Assembly: GCA_023935145.1 (NCBI GenBank) | Contig: CM043705.1 | Location: 17,634,501-17,698,500, forward strand | Origin: Bretschneidera sinensis | Lineage: Eukaryota; Streptophyta; Magnoliopsida; Brassicales; Akaniaceae | Direction of reading: 5' to 3' | DNA: 64,000 nt | Shown here: one piece after another, positions 22,655 through 33,813 of the stretch | Layout: each line of letters begins with the position of its first letter | Numbering within the stretch: the stretch's first letter is position 1 | Program-made: the position numbers and the translations under genes | The notes under the pieces: model-generated | Database searches by the model: none | Seen by the model: the letters and a program-made list of their open reading frames with translations, nothing else | What the model was told of the DNA's origin: nothing

Positions 22655-24819
22655 TGGATCTGGACTAAGTGTATGACAAGCAGCTCATACGCTCGGACTT
22701 GGAGAGACCTGGCCGAGCGTATGCAAAGTAGCTCATACGTTTGGACTTGGAGAAATATGGCTGAGTGTATGACAAGCAGCTCATAAGCTCAGACTTGAAG
22801 AAATCTAGCCGAGCATATGACAAGCAGCTCATACGCTCGGTCTTGGCAAATCTTGACCGAGCGTTTGAGGAACAGTTCAAACCCTCGGTCTTGGCGAAAT
22901 TTGGTCGAACATATGTGAAGCAGTTCATACACTCGGACTTGGAGAAAGCTGGCCAAGTGTATGACAACCAGCTCATACGCTCGGTCTTGGAGAAACTTAG
23001 CTGAGCGTATGCAAAGCAGCTCATACGCTTGGACTTGGAGAAATCTGGCTCAGTGTATAACAAACAGCTCATATACTCGAATTTGGAGAGACCTGACCGA
23101 GTGTATGCAAAGCAGCTCATACACTCGGACTTGGAGAAATCTGGCGGAGTGTATGACAAGCAACTCATACGCTCGAACTTGGAAAAACCTGACCGAGTGT
23201 ATGATAAGCAGCTCATACACTTGGACTTGGAGAAATCTGACAAAGCGTATGACAAACAGCTCGTACCCTCGGACTTGGAGAAATCTGGCCTAGTGTATGA
23301 CAAACAGCTCATACACTCGGTCTTGGAGAATCTTGGCCGAGCGTTTGAAGAACAGTTTAGACACTCGGTCTTGGTAAAATCTGGTCGAGCGTATGCGAAG
23401 TAGTTCATACGCTCGGACTTGAAGAAAGCTGGCCGAGTGTATGACAAACAGCTCATACGCTCGGTCTTGGAGAAACTTGGCCGAACGTATGCAAAGCAGC
23501 TCATATGCTTGGACTTGGAGAAATCTGACCCAATGTATAACAAGTAGCTCATATGCTCGGTTTTGGAAAGACCTGGTCGAGCGTATACAAAGCAGCTCAT
23601 ACATACGGACTTGGAGAAATCTGGCCGAGTATATGACAAGCAGCTCGTACGCTCTGACTTAGAGAAATCTTATCAAACATATGACAAGCATCTCATACGC
23701 TCGGTCTTGGCGAATCTTGGCCAAGCGTTTAAAGAACAGTTCAAACACTCGATCTTGGCGAAATCTGGTCGAGTGTAGGCGAAACAGTTCATACACTCGG
23801 ACTTGGAGAAAGCTGGCCAAGTATATGGCAAGCAGCTCATACGCTCGGTCTTGGAGAAACTTGGCCGAGCGTATGCAAAGTAACTTGTATGCTTGGACTT
23901 GAAGAAATCTGACCCAGTGTATAACAAGCAGCTCATACGCTCGAACTTGGAGAGATCTGGCCGAGTATATGCAAAGCAGCTCATACGCTCGGACTTGGAG
24001 AAACTTGACCGAGTGTGTGAGAAGCAGCTCATACGCCCAGACTTGAAGAAATCTGGCCGAATGTATGACAAACAGCTCGTACACTCAGACTTGGAGAAAT
24101 CTGACCGAGCATATGACAAGCAGCTCATACATTCGGTCTTAGAAAATCTTGGCCGAGTGTTTGAGGAATAGTTCAATCGCTCGGTCTTGGCAAAATCTGG
24201 CCTAGTATATGTGAAGCAATTCATACACTCGGACTTGAAGAAAGCTAGCCGAGCGTATGACAAGAAGCTCATACGTTCGGTCTTGGAGAAACTTGGCCGA
24301 GCGTATACAAAACAGCTCATACGCTCGAACTTGGAGAAATCTGGTCGAGCGTATGATAAGCAGCTCATACGCTCTGACTTGTAGAAATCTGACCGAGTGT
24401 ATGACAAGTAGCTCATATGCTTGGACTTGGAGAGACCTGACAGAGCGTATGCAAAGCAGCTCATACGCTCGAACTTAGAAAAATCTGGCTGAGCGTATGA
24501 CAAGCAGCTCATACACTCAGACTTAGAGAAACTTAGCCGAGCGTGTGACAAACAGCTCATACACTCGGACTTGGAGAAATCTGGTCGAGTGTATGACAAG
24601 CAACTCATACGCTCGATCTTGGAGAAATTTGGTTGAGTGTATGACAAGCAGCTCATACTCTCGGGGCTTGAAAGAATCTGGCCGAGCGTATGACAAGCAG
24701 CTCATACACTAGGACTTGGAGAGACTTGGTCGAGTGTATGCAAAACAGCTCATACGCTCGGACTTAGAGAAATCTGGCCCAGCGTATGACAAACAACTCA
24801 TACGCTCGGTCTTGGAGAG
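22655..24819. repeat. 48-bp palindromic tandem repeat array, about 45 copies
   Basis: Each 48-bp unit is a hairpin: CATACGCTCGG, a 16-base loop (ACTTGGAGAAATCTGG), CCGAGCGTATG, then a 10-base spacer (ACAAGCAGCT). Phase is kept exactly from 22669 to 24157. The marker word GCGTTTGAGGAACAG recurs at 22861, 23341, 23725 and 24157, i.e. 10, 8 and 9 units apart, so there is a higher-order repeat. One single-base insertion occurs near 24660-24670. Because 48 is divisible by 3, long frames exist on both strands. The minus strand is open for 324 and 327 residues in one frame (23639-22665 and 24656-23673), split by a single stop at 23673, repeating a 16-residue unit. Most differences between units are CG to TG or CA. 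It lies between the antisense ORF and the 3' LTR of the Tat-like element. Confidence 0.95.
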
Positions 24820-25208
24820 TTTATTCACTGGATTATTCATTTTGGGCCCACGGGCTTCTCTTCTATTCTTGGGTTATAGGCCTTTTGTGGGCAAAATAAT
24901 TTATGATGACGACGATATCTTAAATGGCGACGCCTCGAGCATTGTGAAAATCACGCTTTTATGACAACTGGCAACGTGGGGAGTGGGAACGGTGCCTGAG
25001 TGACAACGAATGTCATGTTTTTTTGTTTGCAGGGCAGAGTTAATGCTCTTCGTTTCTGTTGCCACAGCCTCCATAAAGTGGGATCCACCCTCACTTCACC
25101 CCTTACTTAAATTTTGAGAGATTTTGAGAGCATAAGGTTAGCAAAAAAGAGTTTGAGAGCTCTCTGCCTTCTTAGAAGTTCACTTGGAGAGATTCCTTGG
25201 TGAGTAGG

Positions 25209-26845
25209 ATGTCTGACGGGAGTGAAGTTAGCGGGGATCTGTCGAGGGAGTTAGAGGAAGCAATGGGTATTTCCTCCAATGATGAAACATCTTCTTTAGA
25301 GGTTGCTCCTCGGGATGGGGCCCTAGCTCTTGTGCCTTACATTCAAGAGGGAGATGGAGAAGAGAAGGAGGATGGAGAGTCATATGGAGAGGAGGATGTC
25401 CAGGCTTCGATAATCATTAGGGACAATGCCATAACATCGAGGGGGAGGAGTGGACATTCGAAGCGAACTCCATTTCAAGTGTGGTGGAAGAGACTGAACT
25501 CGTGGGGAAGATGATTAAGTATAGAATCCCCATGGAGTACCATTTGAGGGCACCAGAAGGAGAAGAGAGGGCCTACGATCCCTTCTCGAGCCAGGTGTCT
25601 TACGAGCTGTGCGTTTATGAACAGCAGCTGAAGGCCAGGCTCAGGTTCCCTCTCCATCCGTTCTTCTGCTATGTGTTTAGATACTTCGGTATCGCACTGA
25701 ATTAGCTGGTGCCCAACTCAATCCGGTTGATCTTGGAATTCATCGCCGTGTGCCAGGAGGTGGGAGGGATAATGAACCTTAATGTGTTCAAAGCCCACTT
25801 CCAACTAGCCCGACTTGGTCATTCGGGTTGGGTTATCGTAAGCTCGAGGAGACGAAAAAGGGTATTGAATAATAAGCTTTCTTCCATTAAGAGGTGGAAT
25901 GGGATTTTTTTCTTCCTTCGGAGTGCTGAGGGCTTTGACATCCCCCTCATTTGGAGCCTGGAAAGTGGTGAAAAATGTAAGAGGCCGCACCTCCTGCATC
26001 GAGAGCAAGAGACATTGAAAGCCATGCTGGCCATGCCCTTGGATACTAAGGTGCTCGGAGATAACGAAGAACTCCATAGGCGCAGCCTCTGCCCTCCCAG
26101 CCTCCCACTGAATCTTGAGCACGGTAGCTCTTAATCTTTTAGCTTATAGCGATTTTGATTTTTTATTCCAAGTCATTAATGATCGTTCTTTGTGCAGAGA
26201 TGAAGATAGCTGCCCAAACGAAGGAGAGGGCCAGGTGTATGGCCCGAGAAAAGAAGAGGGTTGCGGAGGCAGGCGGCTCTGGATAGGAGCAGAAGAAGAA
26301 GGCCCGGGCCTCAACCCTAGTGCCTATTGTAGTGGAGAATCCTCCGAGGCCTCCAGTTTCTGATGAGAGGTCAAATCCTGTTGCATCCACTCTTCTCCCC
26401 AGATCGTCTTCGTCTAGGGAGGGGCCTGGGTTAGCCGCCACCTTCGTGCCATGGTGGGCACTAAGGGTGAATGATTCAGTGTTCGTGCATCCAAAGGTTG
26501 CCCATGAACACCTTGTCATGGGGATCCCTCCCCGTGATATGTTGGAGATCTTAACAAAGCCCTTCGAGGTGCTTTGCTTTGCCGCGGAGACCACTCTTTC
26601 CCAGGTATGGTTTCTTTCATTTGCCATGGTTCTTCAATTTGTTTATTTTTCTTTTAACAATGTCTTTGTTTCAGGCTGGAGTCCTTGGTGGGGTTCTCAC
26701 TAGGCGAAGTGCTGATATGGCCAAACACTTAGCGAAAATCGAGTACAAGCTGGAGGAGACTCGAGAGCTCCGGGATGCTTTAAGGGGAGTGAAACCGTCG
26801 AATCAGGGGTGGGGCTTTACCTGTTTTCCTGGTGGGGTCTCTTAG
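25209..26845 (+). pseudogene. Antisense ORF of the Tat-like element ('putative gypsy type transposon', Transposase_28-like), broken
   Basis: Runs opposite to gag. An acidic N-terminus (MSDGSEVSGDLSRELEEAMG at 25209) shifts frame near 25480. The family core follows: YRIPMEYHLRAPEGEE, VYEQQLKARLRFPLHPFF, a TAG at 25703, LVPNSIRLILEFIAVCQEVG, then WNGIFFFLRSAEGFDIPLIW. Two short introns with good borders interrupt it (26124-26197 and 26605-26674). Downstream are basic and Pro/Ser-rich segments (KKKARASTLVPIVVENPPRP) and VLTRRSADMAKHLAKIEYKLEETREL. Family knowledge: such ORFs (PF04195-like) occur in antisense in Tat-lineage elements, and their function is unknown. At least one frameshift and two stops show it is dead here. 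Confidence 0.7.
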
Positions 26846-27012
26846 CCGCTCTTCTCTGTGGATCAACGTCCTTTTCTCTTTTTCTCTATTTCTCATTCTC
26901 TTTTTATTCTGAATGTCTGGTTATCTTCTGTCAACATATACTTCTCTGCTCGGGGCAAGACTTCGTTCATGTTCTTGGGTGGGTGCCGAGTAAGCTTGGA
27001 GCTGAAAATCCC

Positions 27013-28027
27013 TTACCTCAGCCCATTCTTAAACACCATCATCTGGATATTTGGGTCAAGGTCTGGGATTTCCCATGTAACTATTTTGAACCTGGATATG
27101 TAGGCCCGAAGCCTTTCTCCACGATGTTTGATAATGTTGAACAAGCTCTTTGAGGTCTTCTTTGGTCCTTTGCTGTTGAGGAAGTGCGAAGCAAAGGCAT
27201 AGTTGAGTTTTCTGAAATTGCTAATGCTCTTCGACCTTAGACATGAATACCAAGTACCTGTAGCCTTCTCTAGGGTCAAGGGAAGGTGGGGAAGGCGTGA
27301 CACATGATAGGGTCGAAATATTGGTGTAACATCATGGTCGTCTTGTAGTGCTGCAAATAGTCTAGGGGGTCACCCGAACCATCGTACATTCTGACCTGTG
27401 GCATTCTGAAGTTAAGGGGGAGTGGGATCTCGAGAACATATTTTATGAACGGAGGGTCCTAGATGCTAAGCTCATCCAGGATACTAAGACTTCTGTGTTT
27501 TAGGGCCAAGTCTATTTTTTCTTCCATCTCTTCGAACCATCTATCTAGGTCGAAGTTGCTCTTCGAATAGGAGCTTTCCTTGGACTGGCTGCAACGCAGC
27601 GAAGGCTCGGTAGGGGACTGATTGTAGGTTGGATCATCTCTGTCAGACAACTTTGCTTGTTCGGAAGCTTGGTGAGGAGAGAAGGAAGGTTGCTGACCTC
27701 CACCCCGAACTTGAGCTGCTAAGTCGGCTATCATCTGGGAGAGTTCTTAGAATTGGGCTTGTGTCACAAGGGCAGCATCAGAATGTACAGCCGCTTCCTA
27801 GTAATCAGGAGAATTGGTTCCGAAAAAATGGGGGAGCTGCTCTCTGACGGGGGACCGTCTGCCCGACCCAGTGGTTGCATGCTCGGGGATGGTAGGAAAT
27901 CTGGGTCCAGATTGTTAGTTGCGGATGCTGCCCCGGACAGGAGTGGAGCATACTGCCTTCTTGTCGGTTCTTCTCGTACTGCTTCTTGGCGGCATCGTAA
28001 CAAATGAGTTCTTTTGTACTTTTTCAT
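27013..28027 (-). pseudogene. gag of the Tat-like element, broken
   Basis: Minus strand from just inside the primer site. First a leader peptide with MKKYKRTHLLRCRQEAVREE (28027), then a Gln/Ser-rich linker, RWFEEMEEKIDLALKH, an in-frame TAG near 27459, DPPFIKYVLEIPLPLNFRMP and YDGSGDPLDYLQHYKTTMM, a frameshift near 27300, and the gag core NYAFASHFLNSKGPKKT, LFNIIKHRGERLRAYISRF (27240-27110). No zinc knuckle or protease follows: the next recognisable sequence is the antisense ORF. Confidence 0.75.
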
Positions 28028-28052
28028 TTTTGCTATAGCAAGAGATTGTGGT

Positions 28053-28073
28053 TTCTCATAGATAGCGCCAATC
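28053..28073 (-). other. Primer-binding site remnant of the Tat-like element
   Basis: Minus strand ATTGGCGCTATCTATGAG directly follows the 5' LTR. It differs from the usual plant form GGCGCCGTCTGTGGG by C-to-T and G-to-A transitions only, as expected after methylation decay. Confidence 0.65.
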
Positions 28074-28685
28074 TGTTGATGCCGAAAATTGCTTACTGCT
28101 GACGTGGCCTAGGCACTGTCGTGGCCTTGGTGCTGACATAGCCATGGCACTGACGTGGCCTTGGTGTTGACGTGGCCTTGGCCCTGTACAGGTAACAAAA
28201 GTGAACTAAAACCCTTGGAAGGAGGGGATGAGAGACTTCAGGGCTCGAGAAGGACCGAGGTCGAGAATTGAATCTAAAACGGCTTAAGTGCAAATGGGTG
28301 AATGTCAATGAATCATGAATTCCATACCTCCATCTTCTTATAGTCCCCTGAGTAGGTATTGCCCACGTGGGGGTTATGACCTTGCCCTTGCCATCTCTGC
28401 TTTAAGGGGTTAGGCCTTAATCGCGTGATCAGTGGATAACGTGGGTCCGGGGTCGCATGTTGCAGGAGGGTTAGGTCTGCTAACTATGCTTTAACGTGGT
28501 GGTCGTGTGATCAGGTCATTCCACGTGTGCTCAGCCGTGTCTAGGAGGCTCGACATGTGTCACTGTCCTATAGGTGACATGCGTGCCCATGTGTAGGTTC
28601 ATTGGGCCGCTTCTTACTGGGCCAGGGTGTTATGGGTTGTATCAATGGGTTTTTTTATTGGGCTAGAGTGTTTTGGGCTACATCA
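28074..28685 (-). repeat. 5' LTR of the Tat-like element
   Basis: Starts TGTTGATGCC and ends GGGCTACATCA. It aligns along its length with 21911-22541, with substitutions and a few small indels. One indel is in the GCTGACGTGGC repeat block, and another is a ~40-bp stretch present near 22060 and absent here. Confidence 0.8.
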
Positions 28686-28812
28686 ATATAAATCTCACCA
28701 ATAAATAATCATTCTAAATATCATACATTCACATGATCGATTTGAGCCATTTCTAATGCGGATCATTTTTAAAAAATGAAAAAAATGATCAAGCTAAATA
28801 CCGAACATGTTC

Positions 28813-29100
28813 TTAATACTCGGTACCATGCACCCGGTACTTGCATAAGCAATTCGCATGACAACAGCTGGCGAGCTGGAAACACTTTGTTCGCGGCATG
28901 TTCTCGTCAGGGTAGCGTACCGTATCCTTAATTGGCGGGTCCAAGCTGGTAAGCAGTGATTGATTGTCCCTAATAAATGGAGCAATCAGGTTACCCATGT
29001 AGGGCCAGAAAGCCCATTTCCCCAGCCTGTGTATGGTTTGCCAATTGATTTCCCTTGTGTCGCAAACATCAATAATGAAGAATTTTGATAACTGATCCAA
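28813..29100 (-). CDS. Unrecognised minus-strand frame, possible gene fragment
   Basis: 95 residues, with WQTIHRLGKWAFWPYMGNL and DPPIKDTVRYPDENMP. Composition is less biased than the surrounding AT-rich DNA, and the Trp/Cys content looks protein-like. I do not recognise a family. There is no convincing promoter or splice partner, and it abuts the Tat-like LTR on its downstream side, so it may be a truncated exon. Confidence 0.25.
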   Translation of the reverse strand: MDQLSKFFIIDVCDTREINWQTIHRLGKWAFWPYMGNLIAPFIRDNQSLLTSLDPPIKDTVRYPDENMPRTKCFQLASCCHANCLCKYRVHGTEY

Positions 29101-29157
29101 TCCACTAAGGCTTTCAAATTTTCGAAAATTTAATGTCTATGAATTATAATGAATAAG

Positions 29158-29271
29158 GTCCACCAGCATCGTAGCGCAGTGATAGGACGCCCTGCCCCCT
29201 CTCAATGAGCAGTGGCTCGATTATCCATAAAAATAAAATGTTGTTTCTTCTAATATTAAAAGAAAAAAAAA
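29158..29271 (+). mobile_element. tRNA-derived SINE with long target duplication
   Basis: Box A-like CGTAGCGCAGTGATAGG and a weak box B (GTGGCTCGATTATCC) are followed by an A-rich tail. It is flanked by 17-bp repeats, GAATTATAATGAATAAG (29141-29157) and GAATTATCATGAATAAG (29272-29288), one mismatch. Short (114 bp) but the ends are clear. Confidence 0.75.
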
Positions 29272-32200
29272 GAATTATCATGAATAAGTATTAATTGTTG
29301 TGGTGTACCCTAACAAGAATCTGACGTGCCCTACTGTAAATGCTTTGACATCGTGGGAGACCCAAGTTACTGGCATCGAGGTAATAAATTTTAGAGGTGG
29401 ACTTGTTTCGAGCTAGATAAAAGCTTTATTTGGGTAAAAACTCACGAAGTTGGAGTCAAGTTTAAGTTTAAAATTTAGGTTTGATTAATTTATTAAGTTA
29501 AATTTGAATATTTTAAAATTTGATTTGAAATATTTTTAAATAATTCAATAAAGTATTATCGAATTTTAATCAAGTCGAACTCAAATTAATATTAAATTTT
29601 TTATTTATTAAAATTAAAATTTATATTCAAATTTGAATAGATTCATTTTTTATTGAACTCGAGTCCAATTTTTAACCTGATTCGTAAGAATTTACAAACT
29701 CAAGCTTCTTTTGCCCTTTTTTTGCTTGCATGCAAACTAAGTATGAAACGTTCTTTTTGTAACAATCAATCTCAAACATACTTAAACATTAACAATTTTA
29801 TTGTAAATTGAATTTCGTTTATCAGATATTAAAAGATAAGAGATGAAAAATAATTTTGTTCTATTGTGCAAACCATCAAATCAGTAATAACATTTCTCTA
29901 TTGGAGAATAGTTATATACAAAAATAATTTTCCTACATGTAGAAATTTTTTTTGTAGAGAATTTTTTTTAACGACTCAAATTTGTGTTATATATACGTAA
30001 AATATTACCCTTCGGAATTGGAAGGATTTGAAAAAATCGCAAAAATTTAAAAATCTTATTTATATTTTGAGAATCATGTCATCTTTAAGATTGATTATAA
30101 ATTAGATATTAATGATTTTAGATTTTATTTTTTTGAGTCGAAATTTTAAAAATTAACATGACATGACATGACATGGTCGTTTGTTATTATTATATTACTC
30201 CATGTGAGAAACAAAGGGTCAATTAAATGGTTTGGAATCAACAAATTGAAGTCGTTATATAGCCTTTTTTTTTTCTTATCTCTCTCTTTTTCTAAGAACT
30301 AATATCTTGAGTATTTTTTTATTTTGAAAAATTGCCCAACCACACTCGCTTTTTTATCCAACTAAAAACCCCAACTGTTACTTGCAATGTCATCCCCAAT
30401 TAATTTGCTAGCCTAGTATTATAGCAGCCGCATAAAGTATACCTTAATGCTAAAATATTTTCAAGTGATATTTCATTAAAGAATTAAAGCAATGCTTGAA
30501 ATATAAATCTACGTGTTCTTCCTTTGTTGTTTTGGGTTTAAAGGCCAATGGCTAAAGGGAAAACAAATCTCCTCCCTCTCTCTTTCTACTTCTTCTTCGA
30601 CATGCTCTAGGAACACCATCGCGAGTCCAACTTCGATAGGCTGTAATTTAATTAGGTTTCTAGGATTGCAATCTCGATGTCGAAGAAACCCACAAGAAAT
30701 CGGAGATCCAAGTAGCCAAGATGGTTGTAGAGTTCAAGAACAACACTTTCGGCAACAATTGGGGGATGAAATAATGAGGGTCACAGTGTATCACAGTTTT
30801 GGGTTCTTTCTCCCCTATTGAATTTCATCTGAAAAATTGAGACCAAGAGAAGTTTCAAAAATCAAATTTGACTCTGCATTTTAGTAAAAAATAAGAAAAA
30901 AAAACTTTACAATTGATTCGAGTAATATAAAAAATGCAGACTTCTTTCAAATCTCAATCATTCATATTATATTTTTCACATGTCAATCATCTGAAAGCAC
31001 ATATAATATATTTTTTATCCAAAATTGCATCGAAAATTATCCAACGAAATTGGTATCTAAGTGGAGCCAAACCCATTAATATAAACCAACTCTATAGCAA
31101 AGTTCCAACAATGTCAATCCAATAAATATGCCGAAATGTACACTTTATTTCAATTTATGTAATTTAATCAATAAGACAGATTCGACACGGAGTTTTTCTT
31201 TAATTCCTAATACTATTGGGACCATACCATTATTTATTGAGCTCAATAATTACTTAAATGATCAGGAGATTTGACCTCTTAGCATATAATCCAACCACAA
31301 AATTTGGTGCGGGGTTCTCAATGGAGCTGAGTAATGGAGAGTCCAGTCTCTAAAGCACTAAATTTTTTTAGAAAATTTAGATTAATTAAAAATTTTATTA
31401 TTAATTTTAAATTTTTTTATTAATAACATTAATAAATTTTTTTTAAAACTATTAATTGCGTTTAGATTAAACTCAAACTAATAAAAAAAATCAAACACAA
31501 TAATAAATTATCCGTACACACCACCCCTGCAATCTTCACTTCTGAAAAATCATTAGCCTACACATGTAACACTCATAATTAACATCACAGAAACACATGC
31601 AAAACTTTCCCCTCTCTCTCTCCCTGTCGCACGTGTCCGATTCTTCCTCTCACATGTACTTCAAAATATATTTTTTATATCTTTTTTTTACTTAAATAAA
31701 TTTTGTATCTGTTATATTCATTTCAATTTCACTGATTTATGTATTTCTAAGCCATCGATTATGCAATTTCCACTAAATATCACTTTTGATTTTATATTAA
31801 ATAAATTGTGATGTTTTTGAATAATTATCAGTATAATATGAGCTTTTGTATTATTTTTTATTTTATAATATCACAAGTTATAACGGGCCTTTACTTAATT
31901 CAATTATCTCAATAACTTGAATAAATAAATAAAATATCGAGACACAAAGAAAAATAAATTTAATTTTTATATAATTTGAAATTTTAAGAAATTTTCGAAT
32001 TGATTGAGAGTAAATGTAAGTTTTAATAATATACTTTAAAAAAATTCTTTATAAAATAAAATTTTAAAAAATATGATTCAATAAGATATTAAAACTGTTT
32101 TGATTTTATAGTTTACAAGCCATTTTATAAAAAATATACGCTGAGTAAGCTCAAAAGTAATACTGTAATTTACAATAAATAAAATAATTTTTTAATGAAA

Positions 32201-33813
32201 ATCAAATAAAATAATTTAACTTTTTCATAATTTGGAAATTATTTTTTAAAAGAAAATCAAACACAAAACTATCACATTTTCTAATAATTAAATAACTCTT
32301 TTTTAAAAGATAATAATCCGATAACTTGATTTGTGGATAGTTAATTCTTTAATTTTAAAAATTCAATTTTCAAAAATCAAACGCCCTTTTTAATTTTTAT
32401 TTATAATATGACTACCTTTTTCTATTTAAAAAATAAAATATGACAATAAGCACATCCTTTTCTTTTCTCAGATTCATCGAGCAAAGGAATCTGCAAGTGG
32501 ATCATTTTCCCTGAAAATACTCGCCCGAGATCTGTTAGGTAAACATAGACAATTTACTTGATTTTTGCACGCATTAAATTTAATTTTGTTTTCTTTACTC
32601 ATGACTGCATTTGCTTACTCTGTAAAACTTTTGCCATGAAAATTAAAAAAATGGAAAGAAAATTGATTGAAGAAACCGACTCTTAACCGAAGCAGAATGT
32701 GGGTTTGTGGACAGCTTGCTTTATAGTCAGCAAAGCCACTTTCCAAATAATTAAAAAGCTTTCTTTCTAAGCAACTGATTTTTCCTGGGAATTTCTTTTT
32801 TCCCGAGAAAATGAATTTTTAACGTGTTTGGTGGAGGAAAATGCTGTGAAGCTGTCTTGGGTTCTTTCTGAAAGGAAAACTTTCATGTTTTCCTTTTGGG
32901 TTTATTATAATCGGTTTCTCTCTCTGGGAACTGGGATTTTTTAGAGGTTTTTTTGGAGCTGGGTTTATATTAAAGGTTTTACAGTTCATATCCTGTCACC
33001 AATACGCGTTTTATTTCCGTGTTGAGTTTCTCTTCTTTATTTGTTTATTGTTAAACGTGTTGTTGTGGTTTGCTTAGTGTCGCAATCAGATCTGCATTTG
33101 GCTTTGCAGCGAAATCGCAAACAGACATTCTTGCTGGTAATTTACCTTCCTTGTTTTCTCTTTTGTCTGCTGGAATTTTGTTCTCTGTTTGGTTGTTAAG
33201 AAAACTGAGGAAGCTAGAAATAGAAAGTACGGTTTTTGCTTACAACCGAGGTTATTTTCTAGTGGAGGCACTTAATCTCTGTTTAGTAGAATTTTAAATC
33301 TTACGTTTGATGTTGTTTTCTTTTGGTCTCAGTTTGGGTGCCCAACAATCAATTTCTATTTCTAGCATAGCATTGCAATTGCGTTCTGCTTTTATTGTTA
33401 GGTTTGTCACATAATTTGGTTGTTTTGCTGAATCTTAATTATCTTACATTTGTTTGTTTTACTGTGTTTTTGTGTTGGTGTTTACCTCAATCCTAGCTTA
33501 AAATTGGTCTTTGTTTTGTCAATCATGACTGCAGATCAAGTTGGAGACTTCTGGTTGATTCCAAATCGTATTTCTTGTTTGAAGGACGATCATAGATTTG
33601 TGATGTATAGGGAGATTGTTGACTTAGAGCAATCTGCTTCTTGATTGAGTTGGATTGTTGATTTATAGCAATCTGCTATTTGATTGAGTTGGAGTTGGAC
33701 TTATGTGATTGTGAATTTTTTAGGTGTTGGGGAAACAATACTACGATTTTGAAGCCACTGGTTTGATAATTTGGAGGTCTTGGTCCCAAGGCTAAGACAT
33801 TGTTGCGTTAGAT

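Larger units (their letters stand above)
21911..28685 (-). mobile_element. Non-autonomous Ty3/gypsy LTR retrotransposon, Tat-like, minus orientation
   Basis: Two direct LTRs (21911-22541 and 28074-28685) bracket 5.5 kb. Orientation is minus. Next to the right LTR, reading leftwards, ATTGGCGCTATCTATGAG resembles the common plant gypsy primer site (GGCGCCGTCTGTGGG) with only transitions. Next to the left LTR, GAAGTGGGGGGCATG is a good polypurine tract. In element order the interior holds gag (28027-27013), no visible protease, RT, RNase H or integrase, an ORF on the opposite strand (25209-26845), a 48-bp tandem array (24819-22655) and the 3' LTR. Family knowledge: extra antisense ORFs between pol and 3' LTR, and tandem repeats in the 3' UTR, are traits of the Tat lineage. 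No exact target duplication (TTACA left, ATATA right). Stops in every ORF mean it is dead. Confidence 0.8.
28686..33813. other. long AT-rich intergenic region, no gene recognised apart from small items listed separately
   Basis: Mostly low-complexity AT sequence. It holds a SINE (29158-29271) and a doubtful minus-strand frame (28813-29100). The stretch 30513-30821 (+) is open but matches nothing I know. The 5' leader of the PP2C gene probably starts in the last 1.4 kb: a leader ending at about 32539 (..CTGTTAG|GTAAAC) could be spliced to 33724 (TTTTTAG|GTGTTGG). That splice is inference. Confidence 0.4.

Noticed and set aside
22655..24819. Possible CRISPR-like or repeat-spacer array
   Set aside because: There are no unique spacers: the whole 48-bp unit repeats, and the host is a plant.
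22765..24964. Many plus-strand frames reading KQLIRSDLEKSG-type repeats as genes
   Set aside because: They arise from the 48-bp period and contain TAG stops in several units. The element's sense strand is minus. I describe the array instead.
26163..26627. Minus-strand frame of 154 codons opposite the antisense ORF
   Set aside because: Although it is on the element's sense strand, it has no pol or gag motif. The plus strand has the recognised family and introns.
29158..29271. tRNA gene
   Set aside because: Box A-like start, but no cloverleaf, and the A-rich tail and 17-bp flanking repeats show a SINE.
30513..30821. Plus-strand frame of 102 codons with CCFGFKGQW start
   Set aside because: Not recognised. 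CT-rich composition resembles a leader rather than coding sequence, with no splice partner.
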